DNA of 14,252 nt from assembly GCA_022564935.1 (NCBI GenBank), contig JADFKM010000055.1, positions 1 through 14,252 on the forward strand, in the 5' to 3' direction. Made by a program: the position numbers and the translations under genes. Each line of letters starts with the position of its first letter. Within the stretch, counting starts at the first letter, position 1. Below, piece after piece: positions 1-7,063 of the stretch. Below the pieces are notes generated by a model. The model worked only from the letters and a program-made list of their open reading frames with translations. It had not been told where the DNA came from and made no database searches. This stretch comes from Candidatus Dadabacteria bacterium. Lineage in GTDB: Bacteria; Desulfobacterota_D; UBA1144; Nemesobacterales; JADFKM01.

Positions 1-2
1 TT

Positions 3-587
3 TGGAGCGTTTTCTTCCTCGTGCCCACGGGAAGGGGGGACGCGAAGTACGCCGTTACGCCACAGGAGCATGAGGAGACGTTTAACAAAATGTACGACCT
101 CTCACGAATCATGCCCTATGATATAAAGTCCACGGAAGCCCCGCATTACAGAAGGGTGTTCATTCAAAGGGAGGTAGCTGTAAGGAGGGCTGCAAAGGGC
201 GTACGTTCTTCGGAAAAATCGAGTTTGGACGATGCTATCGGGAGGGCACCGATGGGACTCAACGACGGCAAGGGGTTCGTCTTTATTTCACACACGGGCG
301 ATGTGATGCCGAGCGGTTTTTTGCCCCTGTCCGGCGGCAACGTTCGGGACCAGAGCGTAGTGGATATTTACAGGGACTCCCCTCTTTTTAAAGAGATTCG
401 GGATTATTCACTGCTCAAGGGCAAATGCGGGGTATGCGAGTTCAGGAATGTCTGCGGGGGCTCGAGAGCAAGGACTTACGCCCTTACAGGCGATTACATG
501 GAATCGGAGCCCTACTGCACCTATATTCCAAAGAAATACGGGGAGGAGGATTCGTTTCGAAAAGAGAATGAGTCGGCAACGGGCTGA
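3..587 (+). CDS. Radical SAM/SPASM domain protein, C-terminal part (5' truncated)
   Basis: The reading frame is open from base 3 and encodes WSVFFLVPTGRG before the first in-frame GTG at 21, so that GTG is internal and the true start, with the CX3CX2C radical SAM motif, lies left of the window. Counting from the GTG, a strand-rich stretch at about 79-104 (NDGKGFVFISHTGDVMPSGF) is followed by a SPASM-type cysteine set C136, C139, C145 and C166, read as CGVCEFRNVCGGSRARTYAL. This resembles the NirJ/AhbD-related group of radical SAM enzymes, which carry an auxiliary Fe-S cluster; the wider family modifies peptides or tetrapyrroles. The upstream half of a classic SPASM cysteine set is absent, as in twitch-like versions. 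The substrate is unknown: no precursor peptide or haem d1 genes are visible downstream. The family call is firm; the function is open. Confidence 0.85.
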   Translation, partial: WSVFFLVPTGRGDAKYAVTPQEHEETFNKMYDLSRIMPYDIKSTEAPHYRRVFIQREVAVRRAAKGVRSSEKSSLDDAIGRAPMGLNDGKGFVFISHTGDVMPSGFLPLSGGNVRDQSVVDIYRDSPLFKEIRDYSLLKGKCGVCEFRNVCGGSRARTYALTGDYMESEPYCTYIPKKYGEEDSFRKENESATG

Positions 588-640
588 GCGTTACTCCGCC
601 GGCCTTTATTTGCTCCTCCCCATACATTCCCGCCATGTTC

Positions 641-2335
641 TCAGCCGTCGCTGAGGAACCTCATATCGGGGCTTAGGTTGAGACCCTTGAACAAGTGTCT
701 TTTAATTTTGCGTGTAGTTGTTTTCGGGAACTCCTCACGGCGGAGCGCGTAGTTCCTGATTCTCTTATACGGCTCCATTGTTCTATTCACCCTCTTTATC
801 TCCTCACCGAACAACCGCCACGTATTTTCATCGCTTTCATCCAGACCCTTTTTTCCCAGCGCCGCTATTACCTCTTCTCCGTTCGGGTATATCACCGCCT
901 GAATGCTCTCGTCGTCAGGGCTGAATACGAGGGCTTCTTCTATCAGCGGGCAGCGGCACAGCTTTTCCTCAAGCTCTTCGGGAAACACGTTTTTACCTCC
1001 CCTGGTCACAATCACGAACTTTTTCCTTCCCGTTATGTACAGGTATCCGTTTTCATCGAAGTACCCGATGTCGCCTGTGTGCAGCCAGCCATCTTCGGAC
1101 AGGACCTCTTTGGTGGCGCTTTCGTTTTTAAAGTACCCCTTCATGATATTAAGCCCCCTGGCGACTATCTCTCCGTTTCCCTCGTCGTCTGTGTCTCTTA
1201 TCTCGACCTCGTTGCTTGGAATGACCATACCGATGCTCTCGTTTTTCGGACTTGCGGGCGGATTTACGGTGATTATGGGAGAGGCTTCGGAGAGGCCGTA
1301 CCCCTGGAGCAGGGGGAAGCCGAGTCCCTCGAGGCCTGCGGATACCCATGCCGGGAGCGCCGCGCCGCCACTGACTACGTGTCTTATGGACTCGAGACCC
1401 AGTCTGCGTTTTACCTTCCTTCCGATGAGTTTTTCGGGCAGTATCATCGAAATCACTTTTTTAATGCCTTTTGTGTTGGATATCTCTTTTTTTATGCGTA
1501 AGAGCAGCTTCTCCAGTATCAGGGGTGCGGTAAGCCAGATCGTGGGTTTTGCGCTCTTTAAGTCTTCGGCCAATTCGCGGGGCTTTAGCCCTCTGCCGTA
1601 GAAAACGCTCATGCCCGTGTTAAATGGGTTGAGCATACCCACGGTGCTTTCATAGGCGTGGTGAATTGGTAGTATCGAAAACGCCCTGTCTCTGGGACTG
1701 CAATCGAATATCCGATACATATCGTCCACGTTTGACATTATATTGCGGTGGGAAAGCATTACCCCTTTGGGGTTTCCCGTGGTGCCCGAGGTAAAGAGAA
1801 TCTCAAGGAGGTCGCCGAGCTCGACCCTTTCGCTCCCCACCCCGGAGCCGTATTTCTCGCAGATGTCCTCAAACCCGTCCATGGGAATTAATTGAAGGGG
1901 CGAGTCCTGCTCCTCACCAAGAGATGATATTTGCGGGATGAACGTCGAGGAAAGCACAATTGCTCTTGGGGCTGAGAACGATATGATGGATTTCCATGTC
2001 TCGGCCGGGGCTCTTGAATCAAGGGGGAGGGCAGTGGCCCCAATCCATGATATCGAGAAAAAAGCCATGGCCCACTCGGGCCTGTTCTCTCCGAGAATTC
2101 CTACTATGTCGCCGCGTCCGAGGCCAAGCTCTTTCATGTATCTTGAAAGCAGCTTTACACGCTCGAGCACTTCGCCGAAGGTGAGTTTCATCAAGTCGCC
2201 GTCTCGTGGCATTAGATAAGCGGTATTGTCACCGAACATCTCGGCGCTCGCTTCTATCATCTCGGGCAATGTCTTGATCCCAAGAGAGGGTCTTTCTGTG
2301 GGGATTTTCCTTACAGGCTTTTGCAGCTTTTTCAT
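641..2335 (-). CDS. AMP-dependent synthetase, long-chain fatty acid-CoA ligase type
   Basis: This 564-residue protein belongs to the adenylate-forming (ANL) superfamily, which activates a carboxylic acid with ATP to an acyl-AMP and then loads it onto CoA. The P-loop LFTSGTTGNPKG spans about 180-191, the A5 motif GYGLSEASP about 345-353, and WLHTGDIGYFDENGYLYITGRKK about 417-439 holds the adenylate-binding Asp and the hinge. GGKNVFPEELEE at 446-457 and the C-terminal TTTRKIKRHLF, with the expected catalytic Lys near 543-545, complete the fold. Length and motif spacing fit FadD-type acyl-CoA synthetases acting on medium or long acids at the inner face of the membrane. The ATG start is preceded by GAGGG about 8 nt upstream, and that site lies in a small hairpin. 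It stands alone, converging on the radical SAM gene. The exact acyl substrate cannot be read from sequence. Confidence 0.9.
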   Translation of the reverse strand: MKKLQKPVRKIPTERPSLGIKTLPEMIEASAEMFGDNTAYLMPRDGDLMKLTFGEVLERVKLLSRYMKELGLGRGDIVGILGENRPEWAMAFFSISWIGATALPLDSRAPAETWKSIISFSAPRAIVLSSTFIPQISSLGEEQDSPLQLIPMDGFEDICEKYGSGVGSERVELGDLLEILFTSGTTGNPKGVMLSHRNIMSNVDDMYRIFDCSPRDRAFSILPIHHAYESTVGMLNPFNTGMSVFYGRGLKPRELAEDLKSAKPTIWLTAPLILEKLLLRIKKEISNTKGIKKVISMILPEKLIGRKVKRRLGLESIRHVVSGGAALPAWVSAGLEGLGFPLLQGYGLSEASPIITVNPPASPKNESIGMVIPSNEVEIRDTDDEGNGEIVARGLNIMKGYFKNESATKEVLSEDGWLHTGDIGYFDENGYLYITGRKKFVIVTRGGKNVFPEELEEKLCRCPLIEEALVFSPDDESIQAVIYPNGEEVIAALGKKGLDESDENTWRLFGEEIKRVNRTMEPYKRIRNYALRREEFPKTTTRKIKRHLFKGLNLSPDMRFLSDG

Positions 2336-2341
2336 CGTACG

Positions 2342-2354
2342 GCCCTCAAAGGGC
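2342..2354 (-). promoter_or_regulatory. Hairpin enclosing the acyl-CoA synthetase ribosome binding site
   Basis: On the minus strand a perfect 5-bp stem GCCCT/AGGGC with a 3-nt TTG loop ends 6 nt before the ATG at 2335. The 3' arm carries the only plausible Shine-Dalgarno sequence (GAGGG). Folding would hide it from the ribosome, so it could lower translation or act as a temperature-sensitive element. The stem is short and may be chance. Confidence 0.35.
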
Positions 2355-2463
2355 TAGAGCCTTCAGTGTGTAATGATAAAACATTGACCTCGGATTTGCC
2401 ATTTTGAGCTGCACGTCACCGAAATTTATTTGATTGGCAGGTGTTACGGTGCTCGTAAAGGGG

Positions 2464-3255
2464 TCAATTCTTAACCAGGGACACCGTGAGGAATACGGTG
2501 CCGAGCACGAGAACAATCGTCGCCCCCGAAGCGAGGTCGAGCATGTACGAGACCCATAATCCGGCCACGGTGCAGCAAACCCCGGTGAGTGTCGAGAGCA
2601 GGAACAGCTTCCCTATGTTGTAAGTAAACCTCTTGGAAATCGCGGCGGGAATAGTCAACAGTGCGATTACCATTATCACGCCTACGGCCTTGATGAGCAC
2701 GACTACGCTGAGCGCTATCAAACACAGGAGCAGGAAATAGAGTCTTTCCGTCGAGATGCCGATTGCGCTGGAGTATTCCTCGTCAAACGATATGGCGAGG
2801 AATTCCCTGTGGAAGATACCGACGGTGGAAATGATTATCAGGTCTAGGACGAGCATAACCACAAGCTCTCCGGTCGGCACGGTCAATATGTTGCCGAAGA
2901 GGTAGCTCATGAGGTCGGGAGCGTAGCCGGGGCTCAGGTCGATGAATATAATCCCCAGGGATATGCCTACAGTCCACAAAATGCCGATGGCGGTGTCTTC
3001 GGCCACTTTGAGCCTTCTGTTTATTATGCCGATACAAACGGCGGAGAGGAGGCTGAAAGGTATCGCAGTTACAATGGGATTTACGCCCAGGAGGTAGCCG
3101 AGGCCTATTCCTCCTAATGAGGCATGTGATATGCCTCCGCTTATGAAGGTGATCCTCTTTATGACAACGTAGGTTCCGATAACGCCGCACGCCACGCTTA
3201 TGAGTACCGAGGCGTAAAGAGCGTGTCTAATAAATTCATACTTTAGTAATTCCAT
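2464..3255 (-). CDS. znuB: Zinc/manganese-type ABC transporter permease (ABC-3 family)
   Basis: A 263-residue, highly hydrophobic protein with about eight membrane segments, the usual size and pattern for the ABC-3 permeases of metal importers (ZnuB, MntB, TroC). The family landmark [18 protein letters not shown] is present at about 39-56, and the late [18 protein letters not shown] segment at about 189-206 is typical. It forms the inner-membrane channel, presumably as a homodimer, that receives the metal from the 4018-4971 binding protein and is driven by the 3255-4013 ATPase. Its ATG overlaps the ATPase stop in TAATG (1-nt overlap), so translation is likely coupled. It is the last gene of the importer unit; I see no clear terminator in the 128 nt that follow. 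Zinc is the likelier metal, but manganese or iron cannot be excluded. Confidence 0.9.
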   Translation of the reverse strand: MELLKYEFIRHALYASVLISVACGVIGTYVVIKRITFISGGISHASLGGIGLGYLLGVNPIVTAIPFSLLSAVCIGIINRRLKVAEDTAIGILWTVGISLGIIFIDLSPGYAPDLMSYLFGNILTVPTGELVVMLVLDLIIISTVGIFHREFLAISFDEEYSSAIGISTERLYFLLLCLIALSVVVLIKAVGVIMVIALLTIPAAISKRFTYNIGKLFLLSTLTGVCCTVAGLWVSYMLDLASGATIVLVLGTVFLTVSLVKN

Positions 3256-4013
3256 TATCTCTGCTTGTGCTTGTGCAGTACCCTGTGTGGTATTCCGTGT
3301 GCGATAAGGTCAATGGGGCAATGGTACATTTCTTCGATCACGTCCGCCGCGCCTTCGGCAGGGCCGTGATAAAACAGCTTCCTGTTGAGGCATACCACTT
3401 TATTGACGTGGGCAAAAACCACCCCGACGTCGTGGCTTACCATCACTATGGCCATCTTTGATTTGAGCTCTTCGAGGAGCTCGTAGAAAGAGTTCTGCAT
3501 CTCGGGGTCGATGCTTGCTGTGGGCTCATCGAGAAGGAGCAGTTTCGGCTCCCTCACGATTGCACGGGCGAGAAACACTCTTTGCATCTGACCGTCGGAC
3601 AGGGAGCCGATTTGCCTGTTCGCGAGCTCAACCATCCCTACCTTTTCCAGCGCCCATTCGACCGCCGTTCTGTCCCGGGCCGATATGCGTGTCATAAAGC
3701 CTCTGTATCTACTCATGAGCACCGTATCGAACACGCTGATGGGAAAACCGGGGTCGAATGAGCTGTGCTGCGGGAGGTATCCGATGTGCTTTCTCCCTTT
3801 GGCCGCTTTAGTGCCGAAGACCTTCACATCGCCGACGCCGGGTGTCAGCAGGCCGAGCATGACTTTCAGCAGCGTTGTTTTGCCGCTTCCATTAGGCCCT
3901 ATGACGGCGGCAAAATCGTTTTGGTCGATGGAGAGATCCACATCTTCAAGTACAGCGCTCTCGCCAATGATTACCGTTACCCCCTTCAGGCTCACGATTT
4001 CGGTGTTCGTCAT
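3255..4013 (-). CDS. znuC: Zinc/manganese-type ABC transporter ATP-binding protein
   Basis: A 252-residue ABC ATPase that powers metal import through the adjacent ABC-3 permease. Walker A GPNGSGKT lies at 39-46, the Q-loop Gln at 82 (YLPQHSSFD), the signature at 138-142 reads LSDGQ rather than LSGGQ, Walker B LLLLDEP is at 158-164 and the switch His is H194. The C-terminus (about 230-252) is rich in His ([20 protein letters not shown]), which could bind metal and sense cytoplasmic load; this is inference. The ATG is only 4 nt after the binding-protein stop (TAAATAAATG), with a purine-rich AAGGGGG inside the end of that gene as its ribosome site. It overlaps the permease by 1 nt. The ATPase call is firm; metal identity rests on the neighbours. 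Confidence 0.92.
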   Translation of the reverse strand: MTNTEIVSLKGVTVIIGESAVLEDVDLSIDQNDFAAVIGPNGSGKTTLLKVMLGLLTPGVGDVKVFGTKAAKGRKHIGYLPQHSSFDPGFPISVFDTVLMSRYRGFMTRISARDRTAVEWALEKVGMVELANRQIGSLSDGQMQRVFLARAIVREPKLLLLDEPTASIDPEMQNSFYELLEELKSKMAIVMVSHDVGVVFAHVNKVVCLNRKLFYHGPAEGAADVIEEMYHCPIDLIAHGIPHRVLHKHKQR

Positions 4014-4017
4014 TTAT

Positions 4018-4971
4018 TTAATGCCCCCTTGAATTCGTTGAAAGGTGCTCTACCAACTTGTAGACGTTGTTTACGTAGTCTCTTGCAAGCGGGCTTATGA
4101 GCGCTACCGAGCCGTTTATTTCCTTTGCGATTAACTCCGGGCCTGTGGTGCTGAACTCGGGCGAGGCGATAATCAGAGTGATGTTGTACTTCCTGGCCTT
4201 TTCAATAGCTTTTGCTATTGTTCTTACTGAAAGCCCCTTTCCGTGTTTTTCTATTGATATTTGCTCCATACCGTACTCGTTTGCAAAGTAGCCCCATGAG
4301 GGGTGGTATACCATAAATTTGGTAATATTTCGGCTCTTAACGGTTTTTTGAATATACATATTCAATTTTTCAAGCTCCCGCAGATACCGGTCTCTATTTC
4401 TCTCATAATAACCTTTGTTCATATTATCGACGCTGATGAGGACCCTGCAAATATTCTCAACCATGAGCATTGCATTGAGGGGGGAGAGCCATATATGCGG
4501 GTCGTATCCGTGGCGGGCATGTTCCGTGCGACTAGAGTCTCCTTCGCTGACTGTAGCGCCGGACGAATAGAGGAGCGGCACCCCCTCGGAGGAATTCACG
4601 ACTCTCATTTCTTTGTTTAGTTGAGCCAGCTTTGCAGTCAAGGTACGCTCGAATTCAATATTGGTGCCGACCTTTACCATGAGCTGCGCGGATGAGAGGG
4701 CTTTTAACAGGCTTGGTTTTGGTTCGTATGTATGGGGGTTTGCTCCCTGGGGTATGAGTGCCGTTACATCAACTTTGTTTCCGCCCACCCTTTTTGTGAA
4801 TTCACCGAGGGGCGGTATTGTAACGATCACCCTGAGCCTGTCCTGCTCGCTCCCTGAATGTACATGGGTTGGACAGCAGACATAAAAGCCCAGAATTATG
4901 GTGATTAAGAACTGCGGCAATATTTTGATAAAATTCTCACCTGCAGGCAATTTAGCACAAAACAGAAGCAA
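4018..4971 (-). CDS. znuA: Metal ABC transporter substrate-binding protein, ZnuA-like
   Basis: A 317-residue exported binding protein of the cluster-9 (ZnuA/TroA/MntC) family that captures divalent metal outside the inner membrane and hands it to the permease. Residues 16-39 form a signal peptide (basic start, FLITIILGFYVCC core); no good lipobox is seen, so a soluble periplasmic protein is likelier than a lipoprotein. Metal-ligand motifs are GANPHTYEP (H80), DPHIWLSP (H159), YHPSWGYFA (H223) and the Glu of SPEF (E272). The usual late LDPLG motif is ISPLA here, replacing its Asp with Ser. A short HARHGYDPH stretch stands where zinc-specific members have a long His-rich loop. The start codon is TTG at 4971, with a weak GAG ribosome site 6 nt upstream; later TTG codons (8, 18) would shorten the signal peptide. 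It is first in the importer operon. Confidence 0.88.
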   Translation of the reverse strand: MLLFCAKLPAGENFIKILPQFLITIILGFYVCCPTHVHSGSEQDRLRVIVTIPPLGEFTKRVGGNKVDVTALIPQGANPHTYEPKPSLLKALSSAQLMVKVGTNIEFERTLTAKLAQLNKEMRVVNSSEGVPLLYSSGATVSEGDSSRTEHARHGYDPHIWLSPLNAMLMVENICRVLISVDNMNKGYYERNRDRYLRELEKLNMYIQKTVKSRNITKFMVYHPSWGYFANEYGMEQISIEKHGKGLSVRTIAKAIEKARKYNITLIIASPEFSTTGPELIAKEINGSVALISPLARDYVNNVYKLVEHLSTNSRGH

Positions 4972-5124
4972 TTTCTCGAAAACGTATTAATACCAAATTA
5001 ACATGAATTCTCGATTGGCCAAAGGCGCTTAAAGTAAAAATTTTTGAAATTGACCCATTAATGAGATAATAATTAGTAGATTCTAAAAATGAAGCCTATT
5101 ATGTGTAATGTTCAGCGCCATCGA

Positions 5125-5146
5125 GGGAGGGGAGTAAGGGGGAGGG
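5125..5146 (+). promoter_or_regulatory. G-quadruplex motif in the presumed protease leader
   Basis: Four G-runs lie on the coding strand: GGG at 5125-5127, GGGG at 5129-5132, GGGGG at 5138-5142 and GGG at 5144-5146, separated by loops of 1, 5 and 1 nt. This satisfies the standard intramolecular quadruplex rule with short loops. It sits 33 nt before the GGAGG ribosome site of the protease gene, so it would be present in the mRNA as well as in the DNA. A regulatory role is inference. Confidence 0.5.
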
Positions 5147-5179
5147 AAATTTCTCAAATATATCCGATTTTTAATTTAT

Positions 5180-5184
5180 GGAGG
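5180..5184 (+). promoter_or_regulatory. Shine-Dalgarno site fixing the GTG start of the protease
   Basis: GGAGG stands 5 nt before GTG at 5190. It decides in favour of this non-ATG start over the internal ATG at codon 6. Confidence 0.75.
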
Positions 5185-5189
5185 TCTAA

Positions 5190-6908
5190 GTGAAATACAC
5201 GTCCATGCGGTGTTTTACGACTTTCAAACGAGCCGTTGCTCCTCGTGTATTAAATACAGTCTTTCATGTTGTTCCTGTTTTCTTGTTCGTTCTCGCCGCC
5301 CCTGCCAATGCTCAAGTGGTTAGCAAAAAGGTTTATGAAGCACTTAATCAACATAGAGCTGCGAGCGTTATAGTGATTTTGAAAGAGCCCGACGCCCCGC
5401 CTTCCGACCTCGCATCACGCTCTAGGGAAATAGTGGGTAACAGCATCAGGGTTCTCTCCAAGCTGGGCGCCGAGGATTTCGAGCTGGTTTATTTATGGCA
5501 GGGCATTAACGCATTTGCCGGTATTGTGAGTCTCAGCGGGCTGAGCAAGCTCGAGGCCGACCCGGATGTGGTGCGGGTAGTGCTCGATACGGGGGGTAGG
5601 GGCGGGCTTGCCCAGAGCGTTCCGCTCATAAACGGCGACATTGTGAGGAGCTTCGGATTTACGGGAATGGGCGTGGTTGTGGCCATTCTCGATACGGGGG
5701 TAGATTCCGACCACCCGGATTTATCGGGTGACATTATAGACCAGCAGTGTTTCTGCAGGCGCGCCGACCAAAGCGGCTGCTGTCCCGGGGGGTTTACCGA
5801 GCGCAGCGGCCCCCTCAGCGCCGAGGACGACAACGGCCATGGGACCAACATAGCCGGTATCATCACTTCCGAGGGCATTGTGGCGCCGATTGGTGTGGCC
5901 CCCGATGCTCAAATCATAGTCGTAAAGGTGCTCGACAGCTCGAACCGCTTCACCTTTATCTCACAGATACTTTCGGGACTTAACTGGATAATTATGAACC
6001 ACCCCGAAGTCGATGTGATAAATATGAGTCTGGGAACCGATCAGCTTTTTACCAGCTTTTGTGACAATGAGAGTGCGGGGGCGGCCCTGAAGAGCGCCGT
6101 GGACACGTTGAAGAGCAACGGCGTGTTTATTTCCGTCTCTTCAATGAATGATGGGTCAAAAGACAGCATAGCCGCTCCTGCGTGCCTTACGAGCACCATC
6201 GCCGTTAGCGCCGTATTCGATGCGGACGTTGGGGCGTCGATTCGCTTTAACTGTGTGGACATATCCACAGCGGCCGACGTGGTGCCGTGCTTTGCCAACA
6301 CAAACGAGATAGTAGACCTGATGGCTCCCGGCTCGGAAATAACCTCTTCGGGCCCCGCCGGACGTACGTTGACCCAATCTGGAACCTCACAGGCAGCCGC
6401 GCACGTATCGGGAGCGGCCGCCGTGCTGCTTGCGGTTGACCCCACGCTGAGTCCCGACGAAGTGCTCGGTGTGCTCGAGTCTACCGGAGTGATAGTTACG
6501 GACAGTGAAAACGATCTGTCGTTCCCGAGGATTAATCTCCTTGCTGCGGTAAATTCCATTACGGGGTCAGGCGGGGAGGACTGTGACGACGGAGCCGATA
6601 ACGACGGGAACGGCAGGATAGATTGCGCCGATGAGGCGTGCGACGGAATCGAGAGGGATGACGGCTCTGTGTGTGAGTTCGAATTGGAGCAGACCTGTAA
6701 CGACGGCTTTGACAACGATGCCGACGGCGATGTGGACAACGCCGATAGTGATTGCACCAGGCGTAACAGGGGAAGCATAAGAGGCTTAAAGTGTTCGCTC
6801 TCGGGTGCGGCAAGCTCTTATGGGGGGGATGCGGCTTTGAACCTGTTTTTGGTTCTGATATCGGCGCTTCCTGTGGTTTACAGACGCATCAAGGGAGTTA
6901 AGGGTTAG
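5190..6908 (+). CDS. Secreted subtilisin-like serine protease (S8) with calcium-type repeats and C-terminal membrane anchor
   Basis: A 572-residue exported peptidase. The signal peptide spans about 1-41 (core VFHVVPVFLFVLAAPANA), followed by an I9-like inhibitory propeptide at about 43-133 (VIVILKEP, INAFAGIVSLSGLSKLEADPDV). The catalytic domain has Asp168 (VAILDTGVDSDHPDL), His217 (DDNGHGTNIAGI), oxyanion Asn320 (SSMNDG) and Ser400 (SGTSQAAAHVSG), so the full active site is present. A cysteine cluster CFC-CC at 187-198 and further cysteines at 291, 332, 355 and 367 suggest disulfides outside the cytoplasm. The C-terminus has two 22-residue Asp/Asn-rich repeats (463-484, 501-522) of the MopE-like metal-binding type, then Cys535, a hydrophobic stretch at about 549-563 and a basic tail RRIKGVKG. 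This layout resembles C-terminal sorting signals (PEP-CTERM, MYXO-CTERM and similar), though I cannot name the class. The GTG start is supported by GGAGG 5 nt upstream. The protein substrate is unknown. Confidence 0.92.
   Translation: MKYTSMRCFTTFKRAVAPRVLNTVFHVVPVFLFVLAAPANAQVVSKKVYEALNQHRAASVIVILKEPDAPPSDLASRSREIVGNSIRVLSKLGAEDFELVYLWQGINAFAGIVSLSGLSKLEADPDVVRVVLDTGGRGGLAQSVPLINGDIVRSFGFTGMGVVVAILDTGVDSDHPDLSGDIIDQQCFCRRADQSGCCPGGFTERSGPLSAEDDNGHGTNIAGIITSEGIVAPIGVAPDAQIIVVKVLDSSNRFTFISQILSGLNWIIMNHPEVDVINMSLGTDQLFTSFCDNESAGAALKSAVDTLKSNGVFISVSSMNDGSKDSIAAPACLTSTIAVSAVFDADVGASIRFNCVDISTAADVVPCFANTNEIVDLMAPGSEITSSGPAGRTLTQSGTSQAAAHVSGAAAVLLAVDPTLSPDEVLGVLESTGVIVTDSENDLSFPRINLLAAVNSITGSGGEDCDDGADNDGNGRIDCADEACDGIERDDGSVCEFELEQTCNDGFDNDADGDVDNADSDCTRRNRGSIRGLKCSLSGAASSYGGDAALNLFLVLISALPVVYRRIKGVKG
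6576..6755 (+). repeat. Two MopE-like Asp/Asn-rich repeats in the protease
   Basis: Residues 463-484 (bases 6576-6641) and 501-522 (6690-6755) are two 22-residue units of the form [E/Q]xC-x-DG-x-DND-x-DG-x-x-D-x-AD-x-x-C. The regularly spaced Asp/Asn residues resemble calcium-binding loops, and each unit is closed by a Cys at both ends (C465/C484, C503/C522). The 16-residue linker carries two more cysteines or acidic residues. Calcium binding is inferred from the pattern. Confidence 0.7.
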
Positions 6909-7007
6909 TATCTACATGATTCAAGGCGCCCGAGTTTTTGCGTTCGATTTCGTCGCTGATTCGTGTATGGTCGATTTGATTTGCATTAAGCTATACTGTA
7001 ACTTTTG

Positions 7008-7016
7008 TGGTACACT
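7008..7016 (+). promoter_or_regulatory. Possible extended -10 promoter for the SPFH gene
   Basis: TGGTACACT reads as TG-n-TACACT, an extended -10 element, within the 155 nt between the protease and the SPFH gene. It has no convincing -35 partner, and TATACT at 6992-6997 is an alternative. The leader to the GTG at 7064 would be about 40 nt and contains AGGAGG. Confidence 0.3.
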
Positions 7017-7063
7017 AATGCTGTTTTGAATGAATCAAAAAATACATCAGGAGGCAGAGAGCT

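Larger units (their letters stand above)
4972..5189. promoter_or_regulatory. Divergent intergenic region between the metal importer and the protease
   Basis: These 218 nt should hold promoters for both flanking transcription units. For the plus strand, TTGAAA at 5044-5049 is followed after 15 nt by GATAAT at 5065-5070, a weak sigma-70-like pair that would give a leader of about 110 nt. For the minus strand, TG-G-TATTAA at 4995-4987 is an extended -10-like element just upstream of the TTG start. The perfect palindrome GTATTAATAC (4984-4993) overlaps it and would suit a dimeric repressor such as a Zur/Fur/MntR-type regulator, but it does not match a consensus I can name with confidence. AT content rises sharply here compared with the flanking genes. 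Confidence 0.35.

Noticed and set aside
638-657. Stem CTCAGC/GCTGAG at the acyl-CoA synthetase stop, between converging genes
   Set aside because: A good 6-bp stem with a 4-nt loop, but no T-run follows on either strand, so an intrinsic terminator cannot be claimed.
695-1601. Long plus-strand frames (268 and 232 codons) opposite the acyl-CoA synthetase
   Set aside because: They lie fully antisense to a gene with all family motifs, have no ribosome site and no recognisable domain; they mirror its codon bias.
5061-5082. Fur-box-like AT sequence GATAATAATTAG
   Set aside because: Only the first hexamer matches the Fur repeat unit; the rest is ordinary AT-rich promoter sequence.
6041-6778. 245-codon minus-strand frame opposite the protease
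   Set aside because: Ser/Pro/Thr-rich low-complexity translation mirroring the coding strand; the protease frame is complete and has its full catalytic triad.
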